From Bradyrhizobium sp. CCGB01 (lineage in GTDB: Bacteria > Pseudomonadota > Alphaproteobacteria > Rhizobiales > Xanthobacteraceae), in NCBI RefSeq assembly GCF_024199795.1, contig NZ_JANADK010000001.1:1736001-1800000 (forward strand): a stretch of 64,000 bases of DNA, given 5' to 3'. Positions 1 to 10,863 of this stretch are shown one piece after another. The notes beneath the pieces are model-generated. The model did no database searches. It saw only the letters and a program-made list of their open reading frames with translations, and was not told the DNA's origin. The stretch's first letter is position 1, and each line of letters opens with the position of its first letter. A program made the translations under genes and the position numbers.

Positions 1-239
1 TCCCTACGATGTTCCCTCTATCGTCCGTCGGGGCAGAACCGCCGGCGGCGCCCGGAATCAGTCCGGCCTGGCAGGGACTCGGCGATTGGCTGGCAGAACT
101 AGATATCCGCGATCTGCTGATGGCCATCTTGGAAAGTCTCGAGCCGTCCACATTGATGTGAAGGATGATTGATATCTGTTTAATCGCATCAGTTTGGACT
201 CTTTAGCGTGAGGCGCCGGCAAGTGGCCGATTAGTGTCA
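1..239. other. No gene recognised
   Basis: I see no convincing coding region or RNA gene in the first 239 bases; short open frames here have no recognisable protein features. Confidence 0.4.
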
Positions 240-890
240 TCAAGCAGCAGCGACAAGGGCGATTATAAACTTAATAAGAAGACCCAGCTCAATTTGTGAA
301 ATAGATGAGCGTCCTAAAACAAGTTTGGCGATCTCTGTCCGGTTGGAAGGAGTTCGCATACTTGGTGGAAGTTCCAAGACTGCTTTATCAAAAAATGTCC
401 CCAGAGGCGAAAGCTGTTCGGGCTCGTACAGTGCACCATGGTCCTGTTCGATACGGTTCGCGCCCCCTGCTATGACAGCACCGTCGGCTTGTTCGTTGAG
501 TTCCGGGCAAATGCCGAGTTTCGCCGCTACCAGCTCGCTTGTGAGTGCATTGAGGAGTAGAGTCGCCTCAAGCGCGCTCTCGTCATCGCAGATAAGTCTT
601 GCAACCTCTTCGACTTGTAGCTCTATCCTCTGCTTAAGGTATTGAACCCGCGAATTGCAGCTACGAACGTGCCGTGGATGTTCTCCAGGCGATCGTGCAG
701 GGGGGGTACGTGGATCAGTATCAGCCTTCCGTCGAAGTGAGTGTGCGAATTTGCGTAGGGAAAGAGCGAAGTATCGAAGGAGTTGCGTAAAGAAGCAAAA
801 TGCCATCACTCGATATGCTTGGTTCAAGCGCTCCAATGCCCTAGAGTTTACGGATCCGTACGCTGTCATAGTCATAGCTGCCTCATGCAT
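240..890 (-). CDS. Hypothetical protein downstream of a minus-strand nod box
   Basis: I do not recognise this protein. The open frame extends up to 1154, but its first codons lie inside the nod box at 1120-1168, so they cannot be translated from a NodD-dependent transcript; the in-frame ATG at 890 (MHEAAM) is a more plausible start, giving about 216 residues with a roughly 200-nt leader. The C-terminal half is leucine- and acid-rich (ICDDESALEATLLLNALTS) and looks helical. No signal peptide or catalytic motif is evident. The placement suggests a flavonoid-inducible symbiotic gene, but the frame could also be a chance or decayed one. Confidence 0.35.
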   Translation of the reverse strand: MHEAAMTMTAYGSVNSRALERLNQAYRVMAFCFFTQLLRYFALSLRKFAHSLRRKADTDPRTPPARSPGEHPRHVRSCNSRVQYLKQRIELQVEEVARLICDDESALEATLLLNALTSELVAAKLGICPELNEQADGAVIAGGANRIEQDHGALYEPEQLSPLGTFFDKAVLELPPSMRTPSNRTEIAKLVLGRSSISQIELGLLIKFIIALVAAA

Positions 891-1119
891 CGTTCTGGCG
901 CACGAATTATCCTTTTGCGATGGGGCGGCCTCCAGCGCGCGGGTGGCTGCCTGCCTACTGATCGCTGAACCACCGTGCGTAATGCCCTTCCGGAGCTCAA
1001 CGTTGAGCGACGAGCAAACGGGGCGATCTCGTGCGGCTGCACTTAACAGTCGACGAAAAATCCTCACGACTTCCTCCGACCCCAAGCTCAACCGCTGCTT
1101 TGAGTAGCAGCGTTTAATC

Positions 1120-1168
1120 GGATCGGTAAAATAGATTTCTATGATGGAGCGCATTCATTTTATGGATG
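1120..1168 (-). promoter_or_regulatory. nod box (NodD-binding site), minus strand
   Basis: On the minus strand the sequence starts CATCCAT, continues with AATG and CCATCAT at the expected spacing and ends AATCTATTTTACCGATCC. This follows the consensus for the rhizobial nod box, whose most conserved end reads AAACAATCRATTTTACCAATC. It points towards the hypothetical gene ending at 240. Several positions deviate, so activity is inferred. Confidence 0.7.
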
Positions 1169-1946
1169 AATTGAGGGGCGAACAAGGGATCTAACACATT
1201 GAGCAATAGGATTGCTCTCGCATGGATGTCTGCTCCAGTTTCTCAAGTGTTCGACAATTCGCGGTCATGCTCGTCGGCTTCTTCGTAGGATTAGCCGCCC
1301 GTGGAATGGATCACGGTTGGATTGTCGGGGACGACCAGGATCGTTATTAGCCGCTAGAATGCATTTGTGAGACTGATCCTCTTGGCGCCGGGATCACCGC
1401 GCAAGTCTCGCGCAGTTCCTGTCGGCAACCTTAGTATAGGTTTAGCAACCAATTCTATATCGCCCCGCTTACCTTTGTAGGGTCGAGACACCTGTCGAGT
1501 TGTTCTTACTTTCGGGCGTCGCAGCGGGATAATTCGAAGCAATCGGCGTGCGGCACAAAGCTGACATCACTTGATGCGTTTGCTGGAGGTTGTTACCTGC
1601 CATTGAAGCGTGAGGACGAAGTTGGAAATACGCGAATCGACTTCCGCGTCAGAGCTCCATCAACGCTCTGTTTCTGCCTGCTGAAGCCAGATCCAGATGA
1701 ACGTGGATATTGGCTGCTGCGACGTGACGGGCCTCCGAGCGTCCTCTTCGGGTTTCTTCAGGCGCTCTGTTCTAGTGTTTCGAGCCGGCCACCGGGCGAT
1801 TGACCCAGTGGAGGGAGAGGTGTTGCGCATGAACACGAGCCTTTAAGCAACGATCCTGCTTTACTCATGCTGCGGGCATAATCGCAGTCGCCGCATTTAT
1901 CACTGTGGCGGTGGCCCGAGTCTGCTTGCGAGCTGATGTCAGTCTC
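1169..1946. other. Gene-poor stretch
   Basis: No protein family is recognised between the nod box and the RND pseudogene. A membrane-fusion-protein partner, usual directly upstream of an RND pump gene, is not visible here. Confidence 0.4.
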
Positions 1947-4900
1947 TTGAATCTGAGCGTTGCGACGGCATTTACCGAACTTTTCGTCAAACGTCCGGTG
2001 CTATCTGTCGCCGTCAGTCTTCTGATCCTGCTGATAGGCCTTCGCGCGGCCACCGTTTTGCCGATTCGGCAATATCCCAAGCTGTCGAACACGGTCGTCA
2101 ATATTACGACCTCCTATCCGGGCGCCTCCGCTGACATGATTCAGGGGTTCATCACGACCCCATTGGAGCAGGCGGTCGCTTCGGCCGAGGGCGTCGACTA
2201 CACAACCTCCTCCTCAGTGCTCGGTACCTCGACGATCCAAGTCTACATCAAGCTCAATTTCGATCCAAACGAGGCGCTCACCGAAGTCCTCTCGAAGGTC
2301 AACTCGGTCAGATACTTAATCCCCAAGGAATCGAACGATCCGGTCGTCGCCAAATCTACCGGTCAGACGACAGCTGTCATGTATATCGGCTTCTCCAGCG
2401 AGGAGCTAACAGCAAGCGCGATCTCCGACTATCTCTCGCGCATGGTACAACCGGTTTTGTCAACCGTAGACGGCGTCGCAGCGGTAGACATCCTGGGCGG
2501 CCAAAGCTTTGCGATGCGACTATGGCTCGATCCTGCGAGAATGTCAGGGCACGGCGTATCACCGGCTGATGTTTCGGCTGCAATCGCCGCCAATAACTTC
2601 CAGGCCGCAGCCGGCCAGGCCAAGGGCTATTTCATCGTCTCTGACGTGACGGCCAATACTGATCTGCGGAGTGTCGATGACTTCGAGAGCATGGTCGTCA
2701 AAGCCAACGATGACGGCTTTGTTCGCATAGAGGACATCGCGACAGTCGAGCTTGCCGCGCAGACCGCGGACGTCAGCGTCGCCATGAACGGCGAACACGC
2801 AATTTTTATCGGCGTGCAGGCGAGCCCTCAAGGAAATCCGCTGAACATAGTGCGAGGCGTTCGGGCATTGTTTCCGGAAATGGAACGCAACATGCCGCCA
2901 TCGGTGAAAATGAAAGTGGCCTACGACTCCCCAAATTCATTCAATCGTCGATTGATGAGGTGGGAAAGACGCTCATTGAGTCCGTCGCGATCGTAATGTC
3001 GTGATCTTTCTGTTCCTCGCCTCGCTGCGGTCGGTCATCATTCCCGTCGCCACCATGCCGCTGTCGCTCGTTGGTGTCTGCAGCATGATGCTGGCACTTG
3101 GCTTTTCATTAAATCTCCTGACCCTCCTTGGTGCTTGCGATCGGCCTGGTCGTCGACGACGCGATCGTCGTGGTGGAGAACATTCATCGCCATCTGGAAG
3201 CAGGCGCGACGCCCACGCAGGCCGCTAGGGAAGGGGCGCGCGAGATCGTCGGCCCCGTCGTTTCGATGACGATTACACTGGCCGCTGTCTACGCGCCCAT
3301 CGGGTTCCTCGGCGGCCTCACCGGTGCGCTGTTTCGCGAATTCGCGTTTACGCTGGCGGGATCTTTGATCGTGTCGGGTGTGATCGCGTTGACGCTGTCC
3401 CCGATGATGTGCGCGGTTTTCCTGAAGAGTGCTGAGGAGGGGCGGTTTGCAAGATTCGTAAACCGCGTGTTCGGCGCCATGACACGCTGGTACGGCCGCA
3501 AGCTCGACCGCTCGCTCGACTATCGCCCGGTTACCGGGTTGTTTGCGCTGACCATGCTAGGTCTCGTCGGTTTTCTTTACATGCATACGTCCAAGGAACT
3601 CGCACCCGAGGAGGATCAGGGCATCGTATTTGTACTAACTAAGGCGCCCAAATACGCCAATATCGACTACCTCGACTATTACGCCGTAAGCTCGACAAGG
3701 CGTTTCAGAAGTTTCCCGAGACCGACTTGCGTTTCGTGAGCGGCACCAGCGGTGCGCAGGGTGGCATGGCCGGCATGTTGCTCAAGCCTTGGGACGAGCG
3801 CAAACGCTCATCGATCGCGCTGAAGCCGTTAGTGCAGGCGGAGCTGTCCAAAAATGAAGGTACCAATGCATTTGCCTTTAGCCTGCCGCCGCTTCCGGGT
3901 GGTTCGGGCGGCTTGCCGGTGCAGATGGTGATCAACTCGACGCTGGGTTTTCAGTCCATCTATGAGCAAATGTCGAAGCTGAAGAATGCCGCGCGCAAGA
4001 GTGGTCTGTTCATGGTCAGCGACTCTGACCTTGAGTTCAACCAGCCGGTGGTACGAATGAGGGTAGATCGATCTAAGGCAAATGGGCTAGGCATCACCAT
4101 GCAGAACATCGGGAGCGCGGTTGCGACCCTACTTGGCGGAAACTACGTCAACCGCTTCAACCTAGAGGGCCGCTCCTACCAGGTGATCCCATAGGTGTCG
4201 CGCGAGCACCGCCTGACCCCGGAATCACTTGGGAAGTTTTATGTGAAGGCTGCATCTGGCGCGATGCTGCCGCTGTCAACTGTGGTCTCCATTGAGACTA
4301 AGATCGATCCTAACGCGCTCACCCACTACAATCAACTCAACTCCGCAACCTTCCAGGCCGTACCGATGCCCGGCGTCACGATCGGTCAGGCTGTGGACTT
4401 CCTAGACGAAAAGACAAAGGAGCTGCCCGAAGGGTACAATCACGACTTCCTCGCCGATGCCCGCCAATATCTGAGGGAAGGTAACCAACTTGCCATCACC
4501 TTTGCGTTTGCAGTCGTCATTATCTCCTTGGTGCGTGTGGTGCAGTTCGAAAGTCTGCGCGATCCTTTCATCATCATGGTCAGCGTGCCGATGGCAATCG
4601 TCGGCGCCTTGATCCCGCTATTTTTTGGTGCGGCGACGATGAACATCTACACTCAGGTCGGATTGCTGACACTGGTCGGGCTGATTTCCAAGCATGGTAT
4701 CCTGATGGTCGAGTTTGCCAATGAGCTGCAGCTCAATAAGAGACTTGATCGTCGCTCGGCCATCGAAGTGGCGGCGCGCGTCCGACTCCGTCCAATCTTG
4801 ATGACCACTGCGGCGATGGTCACGGGCCTTTTACCTTTATTGACCGCAACGGGTGCTGGCGCCGCGAGCCGCTTCTCGATCGGACTTGTGGTCGTAGCGG

Positions 4901-5094
4901 GCATGGCTATCGGCACACTGTTCACGCTGTTCGTGCTGCCGGCCGTCTATGTCGCCATCGCGTCGGATCACCGTCTCGAAGCGAGCGCGGGCCAAGCCAA
5001 GAAGGCCGCCGAGCTCGTCCTCATAGACGGCTGGTCCACCTCGCCAAGCGATGACGCTGATGATCAGCCCGGGTTCGCCCGATTGCTGCTCTAG
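1947..5094 (+). pseudogene. RND-type efflux transporter (NolG/AcrB family), broken into four or five frames
   Basis: The pieces align end to end as one inner-membrane proton-driven RND pump of about 1,040 residues. The N-terminus (TELFVKRPVLS) starts near a TTG at 1947, followed by the periplasmic porter domain (YPGASADMI, TTPLEQAVA). The membrane half carries GLVVDDAIVVVENI, whose Asp pair is the proton relay. The C-terminal repeat (LTLVGLISKHGILMVEFAN) runs to 5094. The reading frame changes near 2945, 3130 and 3695, and an in-frame TAG lies at 4192-4194. Such lesions should abolish the pump. NolG in rhizobia belongs to this family, but other RND pumps cannot be excluded. No fusion-protein partner is present upstream. 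Confidence 0.88.
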
Positions 5095-5384
5095 ATAAGG
5101 GGGCTGCTCACCGATCGCGTGACGTGACCACACTGAGGTGGTTGCAGTTCGCGGCGCGGACGAACACGAAGGTGATCTGCGGCTGCTGCGCTTTGCCTCA
5201 ATCTATCGCCTGCCCGAGGAGAGCGACTGAGTATGGTGGGCGCGGTTCGAACGCGACGCGCATGAGCAATAGCTTCGAAACCGACAGCGCGAGCGAATGC
5301 TGCGCGTGCAGGCGAATGGTGCCGCCCGTGACTCAGCGCTCGTCACAGCCCGGCCACTCATTCGGGCAAATTGAGTTATAAGTC

Positions 5385-5550
5385 CGATAGGTGGTCCTCA
5401 ACTTGATCATCAGCGCCGTCGAGGCGCTAAGCGGAGCAACGAGGTACCCGAGAGTCAGCATGGCCAGATCTGTCTCAAATAGTATGGTGGTCGGCTTACG
5501 AGAGTCGGGTCCAGGATTGGACCCGAATAGTCCGGAGCGACTGCAGTTCA
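5385..5550 (+). pseudogene. Sensor histidine kinase ATPase-domain remnant
   Basis: The translation contains VLNLIISAVEALSG followed by RESGPGLDPNSPERL. These resemble the N-box (NLIxNAxEA, here with Ser for the second Asn) and the G1 box (DSGPGLDP, Asp changed to Glu) of PAS-type histidine kinases. The frame leaves family likeness after about 55 residues and the upstream part is interrupted by stops. A NodV-like or other symbiotic sensor is possible, but only the kinase fold is supported. Confidence 0.55.
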
Positions 5551-6260
5551 CCCTGCCCATAGAATCTGACGTCGTCTATCCCACGGTGCATATGGGCGCG
5601 AAGAAGAGACTAGGCAAGCATCCGTTGGTGATTGGGGCGTGGGCTCACTAAGCGCAGCCAGCCATTGGGATATACAAAGCGAGTTGGTCGAGGGCAGTTC
5701 GTTACAAGTTAGTCGTAGCGTGTCACCACCGATGGCATTGCTCCTTCCTTCATATCAAGCTCTCTTATCCACCCGGCATCGTAGCCCCTTAACCAACCTG
5801 AAGACGGTCCTCCGGGCAAACCCGAGCTTATTGATTCGAAAACGTCAGATGTTGAAATTGGCTTTTTCCGGCCGGTCCTGGCTGTAACAAGGCTGGTGTA
5901 GCGTTTACCGTGCGGCTTGGCTGGCGACCATGCGCGATCCGCCCGTCGAACGACGCTGGGGAGGTACTGCACTGCTGTCCGTCGGGCCGCACGTTGCCGT
6001 CTCTCACCGCTCATTCCGCGCCTGGCTCGGCCGAACAACGCGCGTGGCGCCAAGTTAGAGCCTCGACTGGGAGAGTCCTGTGATCACAGGCGCCGCATCC
6101 TGCTCTTCGTTCTTTGTGCACAATCGTCTCGCCGCGTATCGTTTATCTCCACCTGGTGGGCGTCAGCGCTTGCCGCGGCTCACATGGGCGCAGGGCGCAT
6201 GGTTCCACTCAGCTTCCGCGCATACGCTCCAGAAGCACAAAGTCGCCAACGTCACCAAAT
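5551..6260. other. Gene-poor stretch
   Basis: Several short overlapping frames occur on both strands, none with a recognisable domain. I see no RNA gene or repeat. Confidence 0.4.
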
Positions 6261-6310
6261 GATCCACTGTGTAGATATGGCCCATCAACACAATCGATTT
6301 TACCATTTTT
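6261..6310 (+). promoter_or_regulatory. nod box (NodD-binding site)
   Basis: The block opens GATCCACTGTGTAGAT, then CCATCA, and ends ACAATCGATTTTACCATTTT, matching the nod box order ATCCA-N-GAT-N-ATC-N-ACAATCRATTTTACCAATC almost throughout. It points to the right. The first clear nodulation gene downstream is nodM at 7334, just over 1 kb away, with a small gene at 6883 in between. Confidence 0.85.
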
Positions 6311-6882
6311 GCAGGACGTCGCATAACAAAAGCGTCGGTTCGATCCTATCACGATGGTTATCGATCTTTGCCTAGGCAAGAAAAAACATTCTCCGTATAC
6401 GTCGCGTGTCAAGCCGCGCGCTCGTTCAGTCTGGCCGCGCTTTTCGATGGTCTCTCAGCTAACACTGGCCGTTCGCGGCGATCGGCGGCAGCCAAAGGGC
6501 TGGGCGTTGGTCGCCAAATCCTCGCGCCGACGAGCATCAGGCCGAGTTCCTTCCCTGGGTCGGTCGAACGGAAAAGGCAACGCCAGATTTCATTCGTAAA
6601 GGATTTATGGCTAGCGGCGAATGCCCTCGCCGCAAATGGACCGTCGGCAGGAGCCCTCCCTCTGCCGACGGAAGTCGGCGCGGCGTGCAGTAGCGTTCCG
6701 AGGCTGACTTCTGCCGGGCCATCAAAAGTGGTCGGGCTTCATTTTGTGCGGCGAGTACGAGCGATAGCGTCGAGCCAGAAATCCTCGATGCCGCTATGCG
6801 CTTCATTTTGACAGCGGCGACCCATCCTTGATGATCTGACAGGTGTATCATCATGAAGAATCTCAGCGCAACGTGAGCGACC
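6311..6882. other. Leader or decayed sequence between nod box and first gene
   Basis: An open frame at 6368-6811 has no recognisable domain and no ribosome site that would support it. The stretch may be a long untranslated leader or the remains of a lost nod gene. Confidence 0.35.
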
Positions 6883-7209
6883 ATGAAGTTCATATTGGTC
6901 AATCACAGGACGCCTAGCAGTTCATCGAATTGCGCCGAGTGTCATCGATCCCTAGGGATCGGTTACCTACGAGAAATGTCCACGCGGCAGCTCTATTGCG
7001 ACTACGATTGCTATCATCGAGGTCGGGAGAGGCCATGCATGCCATGGCTCGCGATGAGATGCGGCATCCGTCGCCTCGTGCATGTCTGTTTTACTCACCT
7101 GGAAACCGTCGCTGTCTTCGCTGCCGTGACGTGTTGGTATTCGATCGCGCTCACCGAAGCTGCGCTACAGCTTGGCGAGATCAGAGAGCTGAAACGGCCT
7201 CACACGTAG
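6883..7209 (+). CDS. Small Cys-rich (zinc-ribbon-like) hypothetical protein
   Basis: A 108-residue protein beginning MKFILVNHRTPSSSSNCAEC. It carries a CxxC pair (CAEC, residues 17-20) and a second Cys pair (CDYDC, about residues 39-43), the spacing of a small zinc ribbon. As far as I recall, short proteins starting MKF(I/V)LVN.RTP with this Cys pattern are common in Bradyrhizobium, with no assigned function. Its position between the nod box and nodM suggests co-transcription. The C-terminal half is less like what I remember and may have drifted. Confidence 0.5.
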   Translation: MKFILVNHRTPSSSSNCAECHRSLGIGYLREMSTRQLYCDYDCYHRGRERPCMPWLAMRCGIRRLVHVCFTHLETVAVFAAVTCWYSIALTEAALQLGEIRELKRPHT

Positions 7210-7333
7210 GCATCATAAGCCTAAATGACGCGACAGCGAGTCGTGGAATCAAAACTATCAAACCAATCAAGTGTCGCACAAAGGCGAAGCGGCTTTGAGA
7301 GTTGGTTTAGTGAGTTCGGGGGTAGTGATTTAA

Positions 7334-9161
7334 ATGTGCGGGATTGTCGGTATTCTCGGTCGCGAACCGGTTGCGGAGCAACTGGTGGAGTCGCTCAAGC
7401 GGCTCGAATATCGTGGCTACGACTCCGCGGGTGTTGCCACGCTCGAAGACGAACGCCTGGATCGCCGTCGCGCCGAAGGCAAGCTGAAGAATCTCGAGGT
7501 GCGGCTGCGTGACAAGCCGCTCAAGGGCACGACCGGCATCGGGCACACCCGCTGGGCCACTCACGGCAAGCCGACCGAGCACAATGCCCATCCCCACGCC
7601 ACCGAGCGCGTCGCGGTCGTCCATAACGGCATCATCGAGAATTTCCGCGAGCTGCGCGAGGAGCTCGAAGCGAAGGGGAAGGTGTTCCGGACCGAGACCG
7701 ATACCGAGATCGTGCTGCATCTGGTCGATCACCTGCTCACGCGCGGAAACAAGCCAGTGGAGGCGGTGAGGCTCGCCTTGAGCCGGCTGCGCGGCGCCTT
7801 CGCGCTCGCCTTCATCTTCGCGGGCCAAGGCGACCTGATGATCGGCTCTCGCAACGGTCCGCCGCTCGCTGTCGGCTACGGCGATGGCGAGATGTTCCTC
7901 GGCTCGGACTCGATCGCGCTCGGCCCGTTCACCGATACGATCATCTATCTCGAGGATGGTGACTTGGTGGTGCTGACTCGGAGCACCGTTGCCATCTTCG
8001 ACAGGGACGGCCGCCCCGTCCAGCGCGACAAGATCAAGCACGCGGCCTCGACCTCGCTGGTCGATAAGGCCAATTTCCGCCATTTCATGGCGAAGGAGAT
8101 CCACGAGCAGCCCGATGTCGTGGGCCACACGCTGGCCCGCTATGTCAACATGGCTTCCGAACGGCTATCACTGCCCGTGAAGCTGCCGTTCGATTTCCGC
8201 GCTATCAAGCACATCACAATCACGGCCTGCGGCACGGCGGGCTACGCCGGCTATGTCGCCAAATACTGGTTCGAGCGCTTCGCCTGCTTGCCGGTCGACG
8301 TCGACGTCGCCTCCGAGTTTCGCTACCGCGAGTCTCCCTTGCGCGACGGCGATCTGGCCATCTTCATTTCGCAGTCGGGCGAAACCGCCGATACGCTCGC
8401 CGCGCTCCGCTACGCCAAGGCCGCGGGCGTGCACACGCTCGCCGTCGTCAACGTGCCGACCTCGACGATCGCGCGCGAGAGCGAGACGGTGCTCGAGACG
8501 CTCGCCGGTCCGGAGATCGGCGTCGCGTCCACAAAGGCCTTCACCTGCCAGCTTATGGTACTCGCCTCGCTCGCTGTCGCTGCCGGCAAGGCGCGCGGCG
8601 AATTGTCCGAGGAGGATGAGACCAAAGCTCGTGCACGGCCTCGTGGAGATCCCGCGCCTGATGGCGGACGCGCTCACCACCGAAACGCAGATCGAGAAGC
8701 TAGCGCACAGAATTGCCAAGTCGCGCGACGTGCTCTATCTCGGCCGCGGCACCAGTTTCCCGCTCGCGCTCGAAGGCGCGCTGAAGCTAAAGGAAATCTC
8801 CTACATCCACGCCGAGGGCTATGCTGCCGGGGAGCTTAAGCACGGGCCAATCGCGCTGATCGACGAGACCATGCCGGTCGTTGTCATTGCACCGCACGAT
8901 CGCGTTTTCGAGAAGACCGTCTCCAACATGCAGGAAGTCGCCGCCCGCGGCGGCAACATCATCCTGGTAACGGACGCCAAGGGCGCGGCTGAGAGGGCAG
9001 TCGCTTCGCTCGCCACGGTCGTAATGCCGGACATGGCGGCTGCTTTCACGCCTATGGTCTACGCCATTCCCGTGCAACTGCTCGCCTACCACACGGCCGT
9101 TGTGATGGGCACCGATGTCGACCAGCCGCGCAATCTCGCGAAATCCGTCACCGTTGAGTAA
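7334..9161 (+). pseudogene. nodM: nodM, glutamine--fructose-6-phosphate aminotransferase, frameshifted
   Basis: NodM/GlmS converts fructose-6-phosphate and glutamine to glucosamine-6-phosphate, precursor of the Nod-factor chitin backbone. The start MCGIVGILG places the nucleophile Cys at position 2. The glutaminase domain covers about residues 1-220 and two SIS sugar-isomerase domains follow (TACGTAGYAG; SQSGETADT). The C-terminus DQPRNLAKSVTVE is typical, and joined the frames give about 608 residues, the family length. A single extra A in the run at 8624-8626 shifts the frame after residue about 430 (SEEDETK), and the correct frame resumes with LVHGLVEIPRLMADAL. No Shine-Dalgarno site is obvious. 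The nod box at 6261 probably controls it. Either truncated protein or sequence error; the housekeeping glmS would be elsewhere. Confidence 0.9.
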
Positions 9162-9395
9162 GCGCGACGCCATCGGTCGACTCGTCACGATCGCCAGCAC
9201 TGCGGGTTTCTGACCTGCGCCGCTCCGCCGGTGATAAAAAGAAAGCGAGCAATACTTATCGCGTCGACGTACCACAGAACCGCTATTTATTTCATCACGC
9301 CACTGCTCCCTACCAGGTGGTAAAGCAACTTCGCCTGCGGCGTTCGGAGTAGATCAGCCCGCGTATGTAGCGCCGAAAGATGGGAAGGTGTTTTG

Positions 9396-10709
9396 ATGCT
9401 AGTCCGTTTGCGCTGTGGGGCAATGCTGTCCATGCTTGCCATCACGTGCCTGCCCGCACAGGCGAGAGATCGCCGCACGGTCGCCGAACCTGTCGCGCCC
9501 AATTATGTTTGCGCCCGCCTAGCGCCGTCCGGAGAAAACGATACAGTTACGCTGCAAGACGCCGTTGCTCAGTGCCCTCCTGGCTCAGCCGTCTATTTGA
9601 CAGGCGGGATCTTCCTGTCCGGCCCGCTCGAGATGAAATCGGGAGTAACGCTTTGGATCGAGGGCGGCGCCACTCTTATGGCACTTGCCCAGCCGAATGC
9701 TTATGACAAAGGCCGCGGAAGTTGTGGTCGTATCGAAGGCAAGGGCGACGGCTGCCGGCCATTCATCAGCTTCTCAAAAGCACGTGGAGGCGGCATCTAT
9801 GGCGAGGGCATCATCGACGGTCAAGGTGGGGCGCTCATGGTTGGTGCCACCGAGAGTTGGTGGCAACTGGCCCGGCGTGCGCAGGCCGAGGGCGGCAACC
9901 AGAACGTCCCTCGCCTGATCCAGATCGACCATGCCAATGACATTACCTTCCACGGCATCACACTCCGCAATGCGCCCAATTTCCACGTGGCGATGAACCG
10001 AGTCGAAAGTGCCACCTTCTGGGGCGTTACGATCGATACACCGGCCGGCGCCCGCAATACAGATGGCATCGATCTCGGCGCCAGCCAGGATGTGACGATT
10101 ACTCACTGTCAGATCCGTACTGGAGACGACAATGTGGCTATCAAAGCCGGCAGCAATGGGCCCACCCGGCATATTTCCATTACCGACAACTACTTCGGCT
10201 GGGGGCACGGCATGTCGATCGGCAGTGAGGTAAGCTCAGGTATTAGCGACATACTGGTGCACGGCCTGACCCTAGACGGCACGACGTCTGGCGTGCGCAT
10301 TAAGAGCGATGTCGGACGGGGCGGTCTGGTGGAGGGGGTGACCTATGAGAATGTGTGTCTGCGTGGCAATCGATGGCCGATCAATTTCGATACACGCTAT
10401 GACGTGCAGGCGCACGGCAACAAAATTCCGGTCTACCGACGGATCACTCTGCGCCACGTGCGTGGCGGTGATGGTGCGCTGGTTATGCACGGGCTTGATC
10501 GAGATCATGCCCTTGAGATTGTGCTGGACGATGTGCGATTTTCCGATAGCGCGACCTGGCAAGTGGAAAATGCGAATGTCGTGATTTCCGGCGTGTGGCC
10601 GCCGTTGCGGGGCGGACAAGGCCCGCTATCGTCTCGTGCATGGGACGGCTGTGCGGGTGCATTCCGTCAGCCCCTAAGCAAAGCTCTGAACGGCCTTGCG
10701 CCACGATAG
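9396..10709 (+). CDS. Secreted polygalacturonase, glycoside hydrolase family 28
   Basis: Hydrolyses alpha-1,4 galacturonan of plant pectin. The 437-residue protein opens with a signal peptide (MLVRLRCGAMLSMLAIT, Ala-rich cleavage region near residue 23). The GH28 active-site series is complete and in order: NTDGID, TGDDNVAIK with the Asp pair, GHGMSIGSE with the catalytic-site His, and RIKSD. I chose the ATG at 9396 over the overlapping TTG at 9393. The gene is intact although it sits among decayed genes, and it faces the pectin methylesterase, whose product is its preferred substrate. A role in loosening plant walls during infection is inferred. No nod box or sigma-54 site was found in the 230 bp upstream. 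Confidence 0.9.
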   Translation: MLVRLRCGAMLSMLAITCLPAQARDRRTVAEPVAPNYVCARLAPSGENDTVTLQDAVAQCPPGSAVYLTGGIFLSGPLEMKSGVTLWIEGGATLMALAQPNAYDKGRGSCGRIEGKGDGCRPFISFSKARGGGIYGEGIIDGQGGALMVGATESWWQLARRAQAEGGNQNVPRLIQIDHANDITFHGITLRNAPNFHVAMNRVESATFWGVTIDTPAGARNTDGIDLGASQDVTITHCQIRTGDDNVAIKAGSNGPTRHISITDNYFGWGHGMSIGSEVSSGISDILVHGLTLDGTTSGVRIKSDVGRGGLVEGVTYENVCLRGNRWPINFDTRYDVQAHGNKIPVYRRITLRHVRGGDGALVMHGLDRDHALEIVLDDVRFSDSATWQVENANVVISGVWPPLRGGQGPLSSRAWDGCAGAFRQPLSKALNGLAPR

Positions 10710-10863
10710 TACTCTTCGCTTCGTTGTAGCACCCGCACTTGACTAAACCCAAGACGAAATTTGGCATGGCTCATGTTGCACCGTCCGGGCCTAATCGCGT
10801 AGGGGGATGTGACGCAGCTCGCCATGGACGGATTAAAAGTCCGCGACGACCGCCCCATAGCTC

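Noticed and set aside
5709..6053. Minus-strand frame resembling a possible type III effector remnant
   Set aside because: No motif, promoter or ribosome site supports it.
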